This document shows, piece by piece, positions 50,920-60,667 of a DNA stretch of 64,000 nt (within the stretch, counting starts at the first letter, position 1; each line of letters starts with the position of its first letter). Both the position numbers and the translations under genes were made by a program. This DNA comes from Paenibacillus camelliae. Lineage in GTDB: Bacteria; Bacillota; Bacilli; Paenibacillales; Paenibacillaceae. The DNA is taken from the NCBI RefSeq assembly GCF_023715345.1, contig NZ_JAMBNY010000001.1, positions 744,001 to 808,000 of the forward strand. Reading direction: 5' to 3'. The notes beneath the pieces are model-generated. The model had not been told where the DNA came from, made no database searches, and was given only the letters and a program-made list of their open reading frames with translations.

Positions 50920-51252
50920 TTATTGTGGATCATGTACAGCTACATGATCACCGTATGATTGAGCGATTGTATCGAGACTAACAATCATAGACTCCAGCAA
51001 CAGCTGTACCTTTGCCTCGACTTCCTTATCAGATAGATGCGGAATTTTAGAGGAAAGCCAACCATTCTTCATCTTGACTGGAAGTTCAACTCCCGCCAAC
51101 GCTTCAATCGCATTTACTGTACCAACAGATACAGCAGATACACCAGCGCAGACAATGTCTTCGCCATGTCTCGCATAATTAGCATGTCCCTCGACAGCAA
51201 ACGATACAATGCGATTGTTCTCTTCGTCGCGTACAATATTTATCGTAATCAT
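50920..51252 (-). CDS. prp: Ribosomal-processing cysteine protease Prp
   Basis: A 110-residue protease of the YsxB family. The catalytic His and Cys are in GHANYARHGEDIVCAGVSAV. It cleaves the N-terminal extension of L27 encoded by the next gene. The ATG at 51252 is preferred over an adjacent GTG. Its place between rplU and rpmA is the standard one. Confidence 0.95.
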   Translation of the reverse strand: MITINIVRDEENNRIVSFAVEGHANYARHGEDIVCAGVSAVSVGTVNAIEALAGVELPVKMKNGWLSSKIPHLSDKEVEAKVQLLLESMIVSLDTIAQSYGDHVAVHDPQ

Positions 51253-51262
51253 CACAGCCTAA

Positions 51263-51574
51263 TTAAGCTTCGATTTTTCCGATAGTTACTTTAGTGTACG
51301 GCTGACGATGACCTTGCTTGCGACGGTAGTTCTTTTTCGCTTTGTATTTGTAAACAGTGATTTTTTGACCTCTGCCTTGTTTTTCAACTGTTCCTGTCAC
51401 TTTAGCGCCAGATACAATTGGAGAACCTGCTACAAAACCGTTGCTACCGGATACAGCTAGAACTCGGTCGAAAACAACGCTTTCGCCCTCGCTTACTTCA
51501 AGCTTTTCGATGTAAAGTACATCTCCTTCTTGAACTTTGTACTGTTTACCACCAGTTTCAATAATTGCGAACAT
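51263..51574 (-). CDS. rplU: 50S ribosomal protein L21
   Basis: A 103-residue 23S rRNA-binding protein. It begins [18 protein letters not shown] and ends with [19 protein letters not shown], both characteristic. AAGGAGG is upstream. It is first in rplU-prp-rpmA and follows an RNA leader. Confidence 0.98.
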   Translation of the reverse strand: MFAIIETGGKQYKVQEGDVLYIEKLEVSEGESVVFDRVLAVSGSNGFVAGSPIVSGAKVTGTVEKQGRGQKITVYKYKAKKNYRRKQGHRQPYTKVTIGKIEA

Positions 51575-51579
51575 TAATG

Positions 51580-51683
51580 GTGCACCTCCTTATTATTCGA
51601 AGACTCGCCTAAATCAGGTGACAGACAAGCTGTGCTTATACCCGTTTCGTGCGGTACCTGTAGTGTTGCTGTGAACAACATAC
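51580..51683 (-). ncRNA. Probable L21 leader RNA
   Basis: About 100 untranslated bases separate the promoter from rplU. Paired segments ACAGGTACCG and CTGTCACCTG/CAGGTGACAG-like sequences are compatible with the known L21 leader family, which binds L21 for feedback. I could not run a covariance model. Confidence 0.6.
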
Positions 51684-51689
51684 CAAATG

Positions 51690-51718
51690 ATTATAGCATA
51701 ACACGCCTATCACTTCAA
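51690..51718 (-). promoter_or_regulatory. rplU promoter
   Basis: TTGAAG (51713-51718), 17 bases and an extended TGC-TATAAT (51690-51695) on the minus strand. The -35 lies within the last codons of rng. Confidence 0.85.
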
Positions 51719-52921
51719 CTCTATTTCCTGTAAATATTTCGCCGTATAGCTGTCCCGTGTTTTTTTGCGCGTCATCTCCATAAGCCCTAGCTTTGTCCAG
51801 CCAAACACGGCGCATTTCGCTGCATCGTCCTTCACCGCTTGATTAAGAAGCTTATAGATTTTTGAGCGGTTTTCCTCTTGCTCCATATCAATAAAATCAA
51901 TAATGATCATACCGCCTGTATCCCTTATGCGTAGCAATCGAGCAATAAGTTCGGCAGCCTCTTTATTCGTTTGAAACAAAGTTTCCTCTAAATCATTTAC
52001 GCCTACATATTTCCCTGTATTAACATCTATGACGGTTAGTGCCTCCGTCGTATCCCATATGATATAGCCTCCGCTTGCAAGAGGAATCCTTCGTTCAAAG
52101 GCTTCACGCAGCTGCTTATTGACTGAAAAATGTGAGATGATGGAATGCTCTGTTTGCATGTAACAGCGAATGTCTGGCATATGGCTTGGAGACATAAGCT
52201 TTAAGATCATCGTCACTTCCGCCTCAAGCTCCTTCGAGCTGACCCATACGGCATCAACCTCGTTGCTGTATAGATCGCGAAACACTCGTTTAAGAAGCTG
52301 TTCCTCGCTATGCAGCAGGCACGGTCCTGCATGAGCTTTAGCACGATCGAGAATATGCTGCCATTGCTCTCTTAGATGCTCAATATCACTTTTCAGTGCT
52401 TCCTCCGTCTCACCAATGGCCGCTGTGCGCATAATAATACCTTCTGGTGCCTTCATCATAGACTCTGCAATACGACGTAATCGCTCGCGCTCAGCTTCAT
52501 CTAATAGCTTTTTAGAAACTCCGATATAATCAGCATTAGGCATATATACTAGCCAGCGACCTGCCAAATTATAATGAGTCGTTACACGTGCTCCCTTATT
52601 GCCCAAGGAGTCTTTTACGACTTGTACAATGAGCTGCTGCCCAGGCGTAACAAGTTGAGTAATAGCCGGCTTATGCTCTGGTTGCTTTTCCATGTTTGGG
52701 TCAAGCAAGTCATCAACATAGATAAAAGCATTTTTCGACAAGCCAATATCGATGAATGCTGCCTGCATACCAGGCAAAACATTTTTTACGATGCCTTTAT
52801 AAATATTTCCGACCAAGCTCCGCTCCTTTGTTTGCTCGACAAAAAAATCAGTCAGCACCCCTTCTTTCACAACGGCCGCTTGTGTATGCAGCTGATCCAT
52901 ATGAATAAGCAATTGCTTCAT
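51710..52921 (-). CDS. rng: Ribonuclease G/E family protein
   Basis: A 403-residue endoribonuclease. The S1-like N-terminus has GNIYKGIVKNVLPGMQAAFIDIG, and the DNase-I-like catalytic part has EALTVIDVNTGKYVG near residue 297 and MIIIDFIDMEQEENR near 340, giving the two metal-binding Asp. The protein ends soon after and lacks the CPxCxGxG zinc link and the small domain of E. coli RNase G. The ATG at 52921 is used because the sequence ahead is not family-like. It follows spoIVFB. Confidence 0.9.
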   Translation of the reverse strand: MKQLLIHMDQLHTQAAVVKEGVLTDFFVEQTKERSLVGNIYKGIVKNVLPGMQAAFIDIGLSKNAFIYVDDLLDPNMEKQPEHKPAITQLVTPGQQLIVQVVKDSLGNKGARVTTHYNLAGRWLVYMPNADYIGVSKKLLDEAERERLRRIAESMMKAPEGIIMRTAAIGETEEALKSDIEHLREQWQHILDRAKAHAGPCLLHSEEQLLKRVFRDLYSNEVDAVWVSSKELEAEVTMILKLMSPSHMPDIRCYMQTEHSIISHFSVNKQLREAFERRIPLASGGYIIWDTTEALTVIDVNTGKYVGVNDLEETLFQTNKEAAELIARLLRIRDTGGMIIIDFIDMEQEENRSKIYKLLNQAVKDDAAKCAVFGWTKLGLMEMTRKKTRDSYTAKYLQEIELK

Positions 52922-52952
52922 TTCCTGCCACCACCTCTCCTTGTCTACTATT

Positions 52953-53837
52953 TTAACGCAAAAGCTCGCCAACTGCACGATGAACATCAAAGCCTTCTAT
53001 ACAATATTGTAAAGAGGTTTCTTCAGAGATGATATGGCAGGGCTGATCTATTCGATCGACAACACAGAGCATGTTCAGCTTCTCTCTATGATAGCTTTTC
53101 AATGCCTCATAGAGCTTTAAGGTAGAGGAGACAAGAATAGGATAGGCTTTTGCACGTTTCTTCTCCAGCTGCTTTAAGCGCGCCGTTCTGTGAAGAATAA
53201 AGCGGTAGAAGAGAAAGGGTATATGGCGCAATGCTGCTAGATTGGAAAAAAGCAAAAATGTACCGATCATCAGCTCGTTTAGCTTAATGCCGCGAGTCTC
53301 GCTAAATGCAAGTGGTGCTACGGAATATATGACTAGAATCGCACTAAAGCAAACGCTTAGTCGAATCGACCAAAGCAAAGTATTATAGTAACTGAAGCGA
53401 TAGCTTAACAGTGCCTGTACAATTTTCCCACCATCTAAAGGGAGAACAGGCAATAAATTAAATAGTGCGATCCATAGATTTGCTTCTATAAAATAAGTCG
53501 ACCATTCATAAGACCACCAGCCTAGCTCAGCCAAGCCTTTTGCGAGAAGCATCATCCACACATTTTGCAGCGGTCCTGCAATCGCAACAAGCAGTTCGTC
53601 CTTCGCAGAAGTGCCCCCTGCTTCCTCGACTTCAACAACCCCGCCAAAGGGCAATAGTCTAACCGCTTTTACTTTCCAGCCCACCTCATGAGCCATAAAT
53701 AAATGTCCAAGTTCATGAACAAGAACGATAGCAAACAACGTCATGAGCTCAATAAAATAACCGGTTAATGCTGAGAAAAGCAATATGATTACAAATAGCG
53801 GATGCAAGCTCCATTTGATCCGACTCCATTTATTCAA
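52953..53837 (-). CDS. spoIVFB: SpoIVFB-like M50 intramembrane metalloprotease
   Basis: A 294-residue site-2-protease. The zinc motif VLVHELGHLFMAHEVG is near residue 40, and LLPVLPLDGGKIVQALLSY near 132 adds the Asp ligand. A C-terminal soluble CBS-like domain binds ATP in the B. subtilis enzyme. It should cleave pro-sigma-K in the mother cell. Start is a TTG overlapping the spoIVFA stop by eight bases. Confidence 0.94.
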   Translation of the reverse strand: MNKWSRIKWSLHPLFVIILLFSALTGYFIELMTLFAIVLVHELGHLFMAHEVGWKVKAVRLLPFGGVVEVEEAGGTSAKDELLVAIAGPLQNVWMMLLAKGLAELGWWSYEWSTYFIEANLWIALFNLLPVLPLDGGKIVQALLSYRFSYYNTLLWSIRLSVCFSAILVIYSVAPLAFSETRGIKLNELMIGTFLLFSNLAALRHIPFLFYRFILHRTARLKQLEKKRAKAYPILVSSTLKLYEALKSYHREKLNMLCVVDRIDQPCHIISEETSLQYCIEGFDVHRAVGELLR

Positions 53838-54558
53838 GCGAAATCACGTCCAATGGATCAATATAGAGATCCTTCTGCTTCATCGCCAAAAATAGGACAC
53901 TGTAGTCCTCGCCGGCAATCGGAGCAAGCTTCCCAATAACCTTGCCAGTTTCTACCCAATCGCTAACCTCAACGTTTACATCACTAAGTCTCGAGTAGAT
54001 TGATACCCGTTCATTAGCATGCTGGATAATGACACTATCCTGCTTATCCGTTACTAAAATCACTCGTCCTTTATCTACGGCTCGTACTTCTGCTTTGGTA
54101 GTACCAGCTATTTCTACTCCATTTAACAGCTCAGCAAAGGAATGAAGCAAAACACCACCTGCCACAGGTGCTGCTGTTTCTGTCGAAATACTCGAATGCT
54201 CTGCTATCGCTAGTTCGCTCTTTGAGCCAAAGCTTGGAATAAAGGATGGCGAGCCTTCAAAGGTATGCTCATACCAAGCCGCAATTGCGATAAAGTCAAA
54301 GGAACGCCCCAGCTCCGTCTTTAGCCAACCTTTAGCCTCAGAGACGGTTGGATGCTCCAAGTAATTTAGACCAAATACAGCAGCAAATAAAACGATTGCT
54401 AAAATGAACTGAATTTTAACATGCTTAAAAAAACTATAGGAGCTATGAGCTTCCTCTTCTTGTGTCTCGTGTCCCTCTACCTCCATACGCTTCCAATAAC
54501 TCCGATCCTTCTTCCATAGCTCTTCAGGATCACGCTCGATCTCATTCATCTCCATCAC
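53830..54558 (-). CDS. spoIVFA: SpoIVFA-like M23-domain membrane protein
   Basis: A 242-residue protein with one helix (HVKIQFILAIVLFAAVFGLNY) and a C-terminal M23/LytM-like domain (VEIAGTTKAEVRAVDKGRV, ISIYSRLSDVNVEVSDW-like end). Usual zinc ligands are not evident, so it is probably inactive as a peptidase. SpoIVFA holds SpoIVFB and BofA together in B. subtilis. It is coupled to spoIVFB. Confidence 0.92.
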   Translation of the reverse strand: MMEMNEIERDPEELWKKDRSYWKRMEVEGHETQEEEAHSSYSFFKHVKIQFILAIVLFAAVFGLNYLEHPTVSEAKGWLKTELGRSFDFIAIAAWYEHTFEGSPSFIPSFGSKSELAIAEHSSISTETAAPVAGGVLLHSFAELLNGVEIAGTTKAEVRAVDKGRVILVTDKQDSVIIQHANERVSIYSRLSDVNVEVSDWVETGKVIGKLAPIAGEDYSVLFLAMKQKDLYIDPLDVISLE

Positions 54559-54676
54559 TCCATCATATCAACATTCTTATACTTATCCATATGTTGCATT
54601 CTGGACAAGTATGCTGATTGAAGCAGGCTGGCAATGATGGCTAGGTCTATGAAGTTTCAGTTCTAAGCTCAAAAAA

Positions 54677-54715
54677 GGAGCTTTCAAAATCATTGTACAT
54701 GACTTTGAAAGCTCC
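54677..54715 (-). terminator. Terminator after rodA
   Basis: A perfect 12-base stem GGAGCTTTCAAA/TTTGAAAGCTCC with six T on the minus strand. It separates the mre-min-rodA genes from spoIVFA-spoIVFB-rng. Confidence 0.94.
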
Positions 54716-54730
54716 CTTCTCTTAGCTACA

Positions 54731-55876
54731 TCAATCCTCTAGCTCGTACTGGTGCTGATGTGCACGAATACTGAACACTATTCCAATTGAAAACATATTA
54801 ATCATTAACGAAGTACCGCCATAGCTAATAAACGGCAACGTTATTCCTGTTATCGGCATAATCCCAATCATCATCCCGATGTTTTGAAAGATTTGGAATA
54901 CATACATGGAGACAATGCCAATAATGATATAGCTCGCACGGCGATCCTTGCAGCTAAAGGCTACAATAATCATCCTGTAAATGAGCATGAAATACAGCAG
55001 CAGCAATAATGCTGAGCCTTGAAAACCAAACTCTTCACCAATAACGACAAATATCGAATCAGAGTAGGTATAAGGGATAAACCCGCCGTTCTTCATACTT
55101 CCTTGCAGATACCCCTGTCCGGACAGACCTCCAGATCCGATCGCTTGCTGTGCATTTTCAGACTGTAATCTGGCGTCGTAGCTTGCTTCCTCAGGGTGTA
55201 CAAATGTATTAATTCGTTCATACCAATGTGGTTTGTTATGCTCTACAAAAAACTCTTTTATTTCATCATTGTAGCTTGTAAATAAAAACATGAAAAGCAT
55301 AAGCGCGCCAACAATGATTCCGATGCCGATCAGGGCATGCCAATACTTCACATTCCCCATCCACAGCATACCAACAACGATAACAAAGTAGATAATCGCA
55401 TTCCCTAAGTCAGGCTGTGCCATAACTAATGCAAAGGGAATAATCGAAAACAATCCAATTGGCAAAATATCTTGTCTAAATCGAAGCAATTCCCCTTGTC
55501 TGCGTCCTAGCAAATATGCGATTCCGATAATTAAGAAAATTTTCACGACCTCAGCAGGCTGCACCGATAGACGCCCAATTGAAAACCAGCCTTTTGCCCC
55601 ATTGATCTCATCACCCAAGACAAATATGAGCACTAATGAAGCAACACCTATTAAATAAAACAGCCACCAAAGCTTTAAGAAAATTCGATAATCGATAAAT
55701 AACATGGAGAACACGACGAAAAAGCCTAGTCCAAAATACATAAGCTGAGTTTTTTCAAACCCAGCGTAAAGAATCGTATACGATGTAGCACTGTGAATCA
55801 CATAATAGCTGATAGCCATCAGTGCTAAGAGAATAAGCGTAATGATCCAGTCAATTTTTTTAATTTTGTTCAGCAC
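54731..55876 (-). CDS. rodA: SEDS peptidoglycan glycosyltransferase RodA/FtsW family
   Basis: A 381-residue membrane protein with ten helices. It has the family parts AKGWFSIGRLSVQPAEVVKI, AQPDLGNAIIYF, IGSGGLSGQGYLQGSM, VIGEEFGFQGS and LPFISYGGTSLMINM. It polymerises lipid II with a class B PBP. Neighbouring mre genes favour RodA over FtsW. Start is a GTG five bases after minD. Confidence 0.92.
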   Translation of the reverse strand: MLNKIKKIDWIITLILLALMAISYYVIHSATSYTILYAGFEKTQLMYFGLGFFVVFSMLFIDYRIFLKLWWLFYLIGVASLVLIFVLGDEINGAKGWFSIGRLSVQPAEVVKIFLIIGIAYLLGRRQGELLRFRQDILPIGLFSIIPFALVMAQPDLGNAIIYFVIVVGMLWMGNVKYWHALIGIGIIVGALMLFMFLFTSYNDEIKEFFVEHNKPHWYERINTFVHPEEASYDARLQSENAQQAIGSGGLSGQGYLQGSMKNGGFIPYTYSDSIFVVIGEEFGFQGSALLLLLYFMLIYRMIIVAFSCKDRRASYIIIGIVSMYVFQIFQNIGMMIGIMPITGITLPFISYGGTSLMINMFSIGIVFSIRAHQHQYELED

Positions 55877-55881
55877 TTATC

Positions 55882-56673
55882 TCAACTCATTCCGAAAAAC
55901 TTACGAAGCTTCGTTAATGTCCCCGTCTTTTCATTCAGTGTCATGAGCGGAACCATATCTCCGAGCATGCGTCGTGCAATATTGCGATAAGCAAGTCCTG
56001 ATTTAAAGGTTGGATTCATTGCTACAGGTTCACCAGCGTTCGATCCTGCGATAACCTTTTCATCCTCTGGAACTATTCCAAGCAAATCAATAGCAAGCAC
56101 TTGGCATATATCATTAATCTCAAGCACTTCACCACGCTTCATCATTGCAGGACGAACCCGATTGACGATAAGCTTAGAAGGAATTTTATGCTGCTCCAGC
56201 AAGCCTATCACTCGATCGGCATCCCTAACTGCAGCCGTTTCTTGAGTCGTAACGATAATTGCGCGCTCTGCGCCAGCAATTGCATTTCTAAAGCCTTGCT
56301 CAATTCCCGCGGGACAGTCAATGATTACAAAATCATGCGTTTGCTTTAATTCCGTAATAATCTTAAGCATAGCATCTGTCGTAATATCATCTTTATCCTT
56401 TGTCTGTGCAGCAGGCAGCATATACAGCTCATCAAAGCGTTTATCCTTAATAAGCGCTTGCTCTAATCTGCAGCGTTGCTCAGCTACATCAACTAGATCA
56501 TAAATTACTCGATTTTCTAGCCCCATAATGACATCTAAGTTACGCAAGCCAATATCCGTATCTACCAATACTACTTTTTTTCCTAATAATGCTAGTGCCG
56601 TACCAATATTAGCTGAAGTTGTTGTTTTTCCAACCCCGCCCTTACCTGATGTGACTACAATAGCCTCTCCCAT
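55882..56673 (-). CDS. minD: Septum site-determining ATPase MinD
   Basis: A 263-residue deviant-Walker ATPase. MGEAIVVTSGKGGVGKTTTSAN is the Walker A; VVLVDTDIGLRNLD and FVIIDCPAGIEQGF follow, and a C-terminal amphipathic helix (LTKLRKFFGM) targets the membrane. With MinC it prevents division near the poles. It starts three bases after minC. Confidence 0.97.
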   Translation of the reverse strand: MGEAIVVTSGKGGVGKTTTSANIGTALALLGKKVVLVDTDIGLRNLDVIMGLENRVIYDLVDVAEQRCRLEQALIKDKRFDELYMLPAAQTKDKDDITTDAMLKIITELKQTHDFVIIDCPAGIEQGFRNAIAGAERAIIVTTQETAAVRDADRVIGLLEQHKIPSKLIVNRVRPAMMKRGEVLEINDICQVLAIDLLGIVPEDEKVIAGSNAGEPVAMNPTFKSGLAYRNIARRMLGDMVPLMTLNEKTGTLTKLRKFFGMS

Positions 56674-56676
56674 TTG

Positions 56677-57333
56677 CTACACTCCCCTCATGATTACTGG
56701 CAGTCGATTCTCTCGATGTAAAAGCGTTAATTTTTGTATGCTTACCTGATCGTTATCTATGTACGCATACTCCATTACTCCATCACTATTCTCAAATTGG
56801 TCTAACGGTGGACATAAATAGTCAGCAATTTTCATATGCGAGGGCCTAAGCAATGAAGCCGCAATGATAGCTTCCTCTCGCCCATGAATTCCTGCGTACG
56901 CCACACCTCTTAATGAACCAAGCACATAGATATCCCCGGTACAACGTATCAAGCCACCTGGATGTACATCTCCCAGCAGCAGCAAATCACCATGATATTC
57001 GATTTCCTGACCCGCTCGTATGATTGCTGTCATTACCTTAAGCTCTGCATGCGCCTTAGGTACAGTCGGAACATCGCTTTCAATTGCATGTATAATTAAA
57101 TTGCCCTGCGAACGAATAATTTCTGTTAATTGCTTTGACTGCTCCTCGCTAATCGTTCGATTACCCAGCTTTACGGTTATATGAATTAATGGACCTGTTA
57201 GTAGCTGTTGATGTGTTTTTTCGATTTTATGTTTTAGCTCATTCAATATGGCCTCGAAATCACATTGATCGTCGAGAAGGAAAAGCAGACCATCCTTAAC
57301 ACCTTTTATGATAATATGTTGTTTTACAGTCAT
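56677..57333 (-). CDS. minC: Septum site-determining protein MinC
   Basis: A 218-residue FtsZ-assembly inhibitor. The N-terminal domain (KQHIIIKGVKDGLLFLLDD) is joined to the C-terminal beta-helix with GDLLLLGDVHPGGLIRCTG, IYVLGSLRGVAYAGIHG and ASLLRPSHMKIADYL, which binds MinD. It comes before minD. Confidence 0.95.
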   Translation of the reverse strand: MTVKQHIIIKGVKDGLLFLLDDQCDFEAILNELKHKIEKTHQQLLTGPLIHITVKLGNRTISEEQSKQLTEIIRSQGNLIIHAIESDVPTVPKAHAELKVMTAIIRAGQEIEYHGDLLLLGDVHPGGLIRCTGDIYVLGSLRGVAYAGIHGREEAIIAASLLRPSHMKIADYLCPPLDQFENSDGVMEYAYIDNDQVSIQKLTLLHRENRLPVIMRGV

Positions 57334-57391
57334 CTAAGCCCCTCCCAACCTAATGTATTCTAGCTTAGCGTGCGACTTTCCTGCTTACGAC

Positions 57392-57916
57392 CTATATTTC
57401 ATCAGAGGATTCTGCGGCTCGCATTCGCTTCTCGAACATTTTACGGATTGGGACATAGATACATAGGGTAAAAACAAGCTGGAGGAACAAACTAGGTAAA
57501 ATGTACTGAATGAGTGCCCATGGATACGAACCATTCGTAATTTTGAATGTTGAATATACAAAATAAAGAGCGGAATCATAAGCAAGGCTTGCAAATCCAA
57601 CGACTGCGATCGCTAACAAAAGCGTAGCTTTTTTTCGTTCAAGCAGCACACCTACCGTATAACCAATTAATCCCATAAAGAAGAAATGAGGACCGATAAC
57701 ATGACCATAATAGATAATATCCTGCAGCAAACCAAAGCACATCCCTAGAATAAGGGCTTGATATCTGCTCTCGTATAATGCTGCAAATATAACAAGCACA
57801 AACGTAAAATGCGGAATAATTCGATCACTGTATTCAGCCGGAATGAGCCATGGCATAAGAGAGCCTTCCAGCACAAATATCGCAAGCATAAGCAATACGA
57901 TACGATTCAAGCTCAT
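57392..57916 (-). CDS. mreD: Rod shape-determining protein MreD
   Basis: A 174-residue hydrophobic protein with about five helices and few conserved residues (YYGHVIGPHFFFMGLIGYTVG). It is assigned by topology and its place after mreC, whose stop overlaps its ATG by four bases. It belongs to the MreBCD elongasome. Confidence 0.93.
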   Translation of the reverse strand: MSLNRIVLLMLAIFVLEGSLMPWLIPAEYSDRIIPHFTFVLVIFAALYESRYQALILGMCFGLLQDIIYYGHVIGPHFFFMGLIGYTVGVLLERKKATLLLAIAVVGFASLAYDSALYFVYSTFKITNGSYPWALIQYILPSLFLQLVFTLCIYVPIRKMFEKRMRAAESSDEI

Positions 57917-58827
57917 GGCGTTGTCTCCTCTTTCTCAGTGGAATCAACCTCATCATCTAATTGCTGGGGAGCAGACACAACAAAAACCTCTGTCAATTTA
58001 TTTAAATTAGCGTAAGGCTTAATCGTCGCTACATAGGTTAAACCAAAATCCCCAACCTTTAACGATTCTACTTCTCCTATGCGAAGTCCGCGCGGATAAA
58101 TGTTTCCTAGTCCTGATGTAATGATGACATCCCCTTCAACCATTGGATCATTCTCACCAATTTTCGTCATGATGATTCGTTCCTGCTCAGTATCATAATC
58201 TGACAGTATTCCGAATGAGTCTGACTCCTTACCCATTGCAGTGGCAGAAATTGCGTTGAAGGTCGACGCGGTAGCACTTAGCTCGGTATATGGAGTAATG
58301 GAGGCGGTAAAGGGAGAAACCGAATTAACGATACCTACCAATCCATCCACCGTAACAACGGCCATATCCTTCTGGACGCCATGCTTGGAGCCAAGATTAA
58401 TGTTGATGGTACGGTTATTTGCATCATTATTGATGGAAATAACCTGAGCGATCATATAGGTATAATCGTTCATGACCTTCTGATGCTCCCTAAAATTCAG
58501 ATCTTCCATTAATCGTTCGTTTTCGCTTTTTATAAAATTGTATTCAACCTTGTCACGTGCATACGCGGCTGCTAGCATACGAAGTCTTTCGTTTTCCTCA
58601 TAGATCTCATCTAGTTGTCTAATATCTTGAAAGAAGCCCGCAATTGCTCCTGCGGGCCGATAAATAACTTGCTGTACAAAGCCTACAGCATCCTTTAAAA
58701 ACTTTTCTGGCCATGTTATTTTTTCACGGCCGCCAATTGTAAGACCTATCATTACAATTAGCACCAAAAAACCGACCATCAGCATAAATAAGCGTTTATT
58801 TTTCAGAAAATTAAACAAATGAGTCAC
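57913..58827 (-). CDS. mreC: Rod shape-determining protein MreC
   Basis: A 304-residue bitopic protein: helix FMLMVGFLVLIVMIGL, coiled coil (about 70-115, IYEENERLRMLAAAYA) and an external beta domain (VVTVDGLVGIVNSVSPFTA, VITSGLGNIYPRGLRIGEV). An acidic tail follows. Between mreB and mreD. Confidence 0.96.
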   Translation of the reverse strand: MTHLFNFLKNKRLFMLMVGFLVLIVMIGLTIGGREKITWPEKFLKDAVGFVQQVIYRPAGAIAGFFQDIRQLDEIYEENERLRMLAAAYARDKVEYNFIKSENERLMEDLNFREHQKVMNDYTYMIAQVISINNDANNRTININLGSKHGVQKDMAVVTVDGLVGIVNSVSPFTASITPYTELSATASTFNAISATAMGKESDSFGILSDYDTEQERIIMTKIGENDPMVEGDVIITSGLGNIYPRGLRIGEVESLKVGDFGLTYVATIKPYANLNKLTEVFVVSAPQQLDDEVDSTEKEETTP

Positions 58828-58850
58828 CCGCCGTATGTCGGTTGGATAGC

Positions 58851-59876
58851 CTAACGCTTATACTTAGATGATTTGGTTTTAAACAGATCCATATGCTCAA
58901 GGGCGAGACCTGTCCCAATTGCAACACAATCTAGTGCGTTATCGGCTACCATAACCGGCATTCCTGTTTCCTTTACTAATAGTTGATCAATATTTTTAAG
59001 CAAAGCACCGCCGCCAGTAAGCACAATGCCGCGATCCATAATGTCAGCGGACAGCTCAGGCGGACTTTTTTCTAGCGTAATTTTCACTGCCTCTACAATG
59101 GCATTAATCGTATCTGCTAATGCATCTGTAATCTCATCAGATGAAATGGTCATCGTTTTAGGCAATCCCGATAATATGTCGCGTCCACGAATATCCATCG
59201 TCAACTTTTCTTCTAAATGCGTAGCTGAGCCAATTTCCATCTTTAACTGCTCCGCCGTACGTTCACCAATTAAAAGATTATATGCTTTTTTAATAAACTG
59301 AATGATGGATTCATCCATATTATCGCCAGCAACGCGAATGGAGCGGCTCGTTACAATGCCTCCAAGTGAAATAATCGCAACCTCAGTTGTACCACCGCCA
59401 ATATCTACAACCATGCTACCTGTAGGCTCCCAAACGGGCAAGTCAGCGCCGATTGCAGCAGCAAAAGGCTCCTCAATCGTTTGTGCATCACGCGCACCTG
59501 CCTGCTTTGCAGCATCTTCAACAGCACGCTTTTCTACAGCTGTAATGCCTGATGGTACGCAGATCATAATATTCGGATGATTGCCGAATAAGGAGCGTTT
59601 TTTTTGCGCCTTCTTAATGAAATACTTGATCATAGCAGTCGTTATATCAAAATCCGCAATGACACCATCCTTCATCGGGCGGATCGCGCTAATATTACCT
59701 GGTGTACGACCAATCATTAATTTCGCGTGCTCCCCAACCTGCACGACTTCTCTCGTATCATTGCGAATAGCAACAACGGATGGTTCGCGTACAACCACAC
59801 CTTTACCTTTAATATATACTAATGTGTTCGCTGTACCTAGATCAATTCCTAAATCTTTCGTAAAACTTCCAAACAT
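58851..59876 (-). CDS. mreB: Rod shape-determining actin homologue MreB
   Basis: A 341-residue actin-like ATPase. Phosphate-1 [14 protein letters not shown], phosphate-2 [19 protein letters not shown] and adenosine motif [14 protein letters not shown] are present. It forms membrane filaments that steer the wall-synthesis complex. It has its own promoter at the end of radC. Confidence 0.98.
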   Translation of the reverse strand: MFGSFTKDLGIDLGTANTLVYIKGKGVVVREPSVVAIRNDTREVVQVGEHAKLMIGRTPGNISAIRPMKDGVIADFDITTAMIKYFIKKAQKKRSLFGNHPNIMICVPSGITAVEKRAVEDAAKQAGARDAQTIEEPFAAAIGADLPVWEPTGSMVVDIGGGTTEVAIISLGGIVTSRSIRVAGDNMDESIIQFIKKAYNLLIGERTAEQLKMEIGSATHLEEKLTMDIRGRDILSGLPKTMTISSDEITDALADTINAIVEAVKITLEKSPPELSADIMDRGIVLTGGGALLKNIDQLLVKETGMPVMVADNALDCVAIGTGLALEHMDLFKTKSSKYKR

Positions 59877-59911
59877 GATGTAACTCCCTTCTAGTCGGTC
59901 AACCCTTAAAC

Positions 59912-59941
59912 ATTATATTACAGATTACCTTGCTCCTTCAA
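59912..59941 (-). promoter_or_regulatory. mreB promoter
   Basis: TTGAAG (59936-59941), 18 bases, TATAAT (59912-59917) on the minus strand, overlapping the radC stop. Confidence 0.75.
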
Positions 59942-60601
59942 ACTTACGAATTTTCCATCGCCTATGATTAAATGATCAAGTATCTCAATACCTAACAAGG
60001 ATCCCGCTTCAGCCAATCGTTGTGTAATTTGTATATCCTCTGAACTCGGAGTCGGATCACCACTCGGATGATTATGCAGACAGATGATGGATGCACTGCT
60101 TATGCGTATTGCCGCTCGAAATACCTCTCTAGGATGTACGAGGGACGCATTGAGCGTTCCGATGGACAAAGTCTCCTTACCGATAATATGATTTTTTGTG
60201 TTCAAAAATAAGCATACAAAATGCTCTTTTTTTAAGTAACGCATTTCTTCCATGACGTACATTGCAGCATCATAGGGGCTTCGAACTGTTACAACATCTC
60301 CTAGACGGCTGCGTGCCACTCTTTTTCCTAGCTCAATGCCTGCTAATAGCTGCAATGCTTTAGCTTGTCCTATGCCTTTAATTGTCGTCAGCTCTTCAAC
60401 ACTCATATCAACTAGATCTCTTAATGATCCGCATTGCTGAAGTAAGCTCGTGGCAAGCTCTACTGCGGATTGATTTTTAGTTCCTGTCCGAATTAATATC
60501 GCTAATAATTCTGCATGACTTAAAGCATCAGCCCCATAAGAAATCATGCGCTCTCTAGGTCGTTGGTTATGGGGAAGCTGACGCAAGGTTTGATGTTGCA
60601 T
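59918..60601 (-). CDS. radC: DNA repair protein RadC (JAMM family)
   Basis: A 227-residue protein. The N-terminal helix-hairpin-helix (LTTIKGIGQAKALQLLA) is followed by a JAB1/MPN-type domain with FLNTKNHIIGKETLSIGTL and the metal motif LHNHPSGDPTPSSED near residue 172. Its repair role is disputed. I prefer the ATG at 60601 over a GTG upstream. It follows maf. Confidence 0.95.
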   Translation of the reverse strand: MQHQTLRQLPHNQRPRERMISYGADALSHAELLAILIRTGTKNQSAVELATSLLQQCGSLRDLVDMSVEELTTIKGIGQAKALQLLAGIELGKRVARSRLGDVVTVRSPYDAAMYVMEEMRYLKKEHFVCLFLNTKNHIIGKETLSIGTLNASLVHPREVFRAAIRISSASIICLHNHPSGDPTPSSEDIQITQRLAEAGSLLGIEILDHLIIGDGKFVSLKEQGNL

Positions 60602-60667
60602 CCTGACTCCCACCTTCCTATTGAATTACATAAGCATCCGGTATAGTTTTTTATGTTTTTTTACTTA

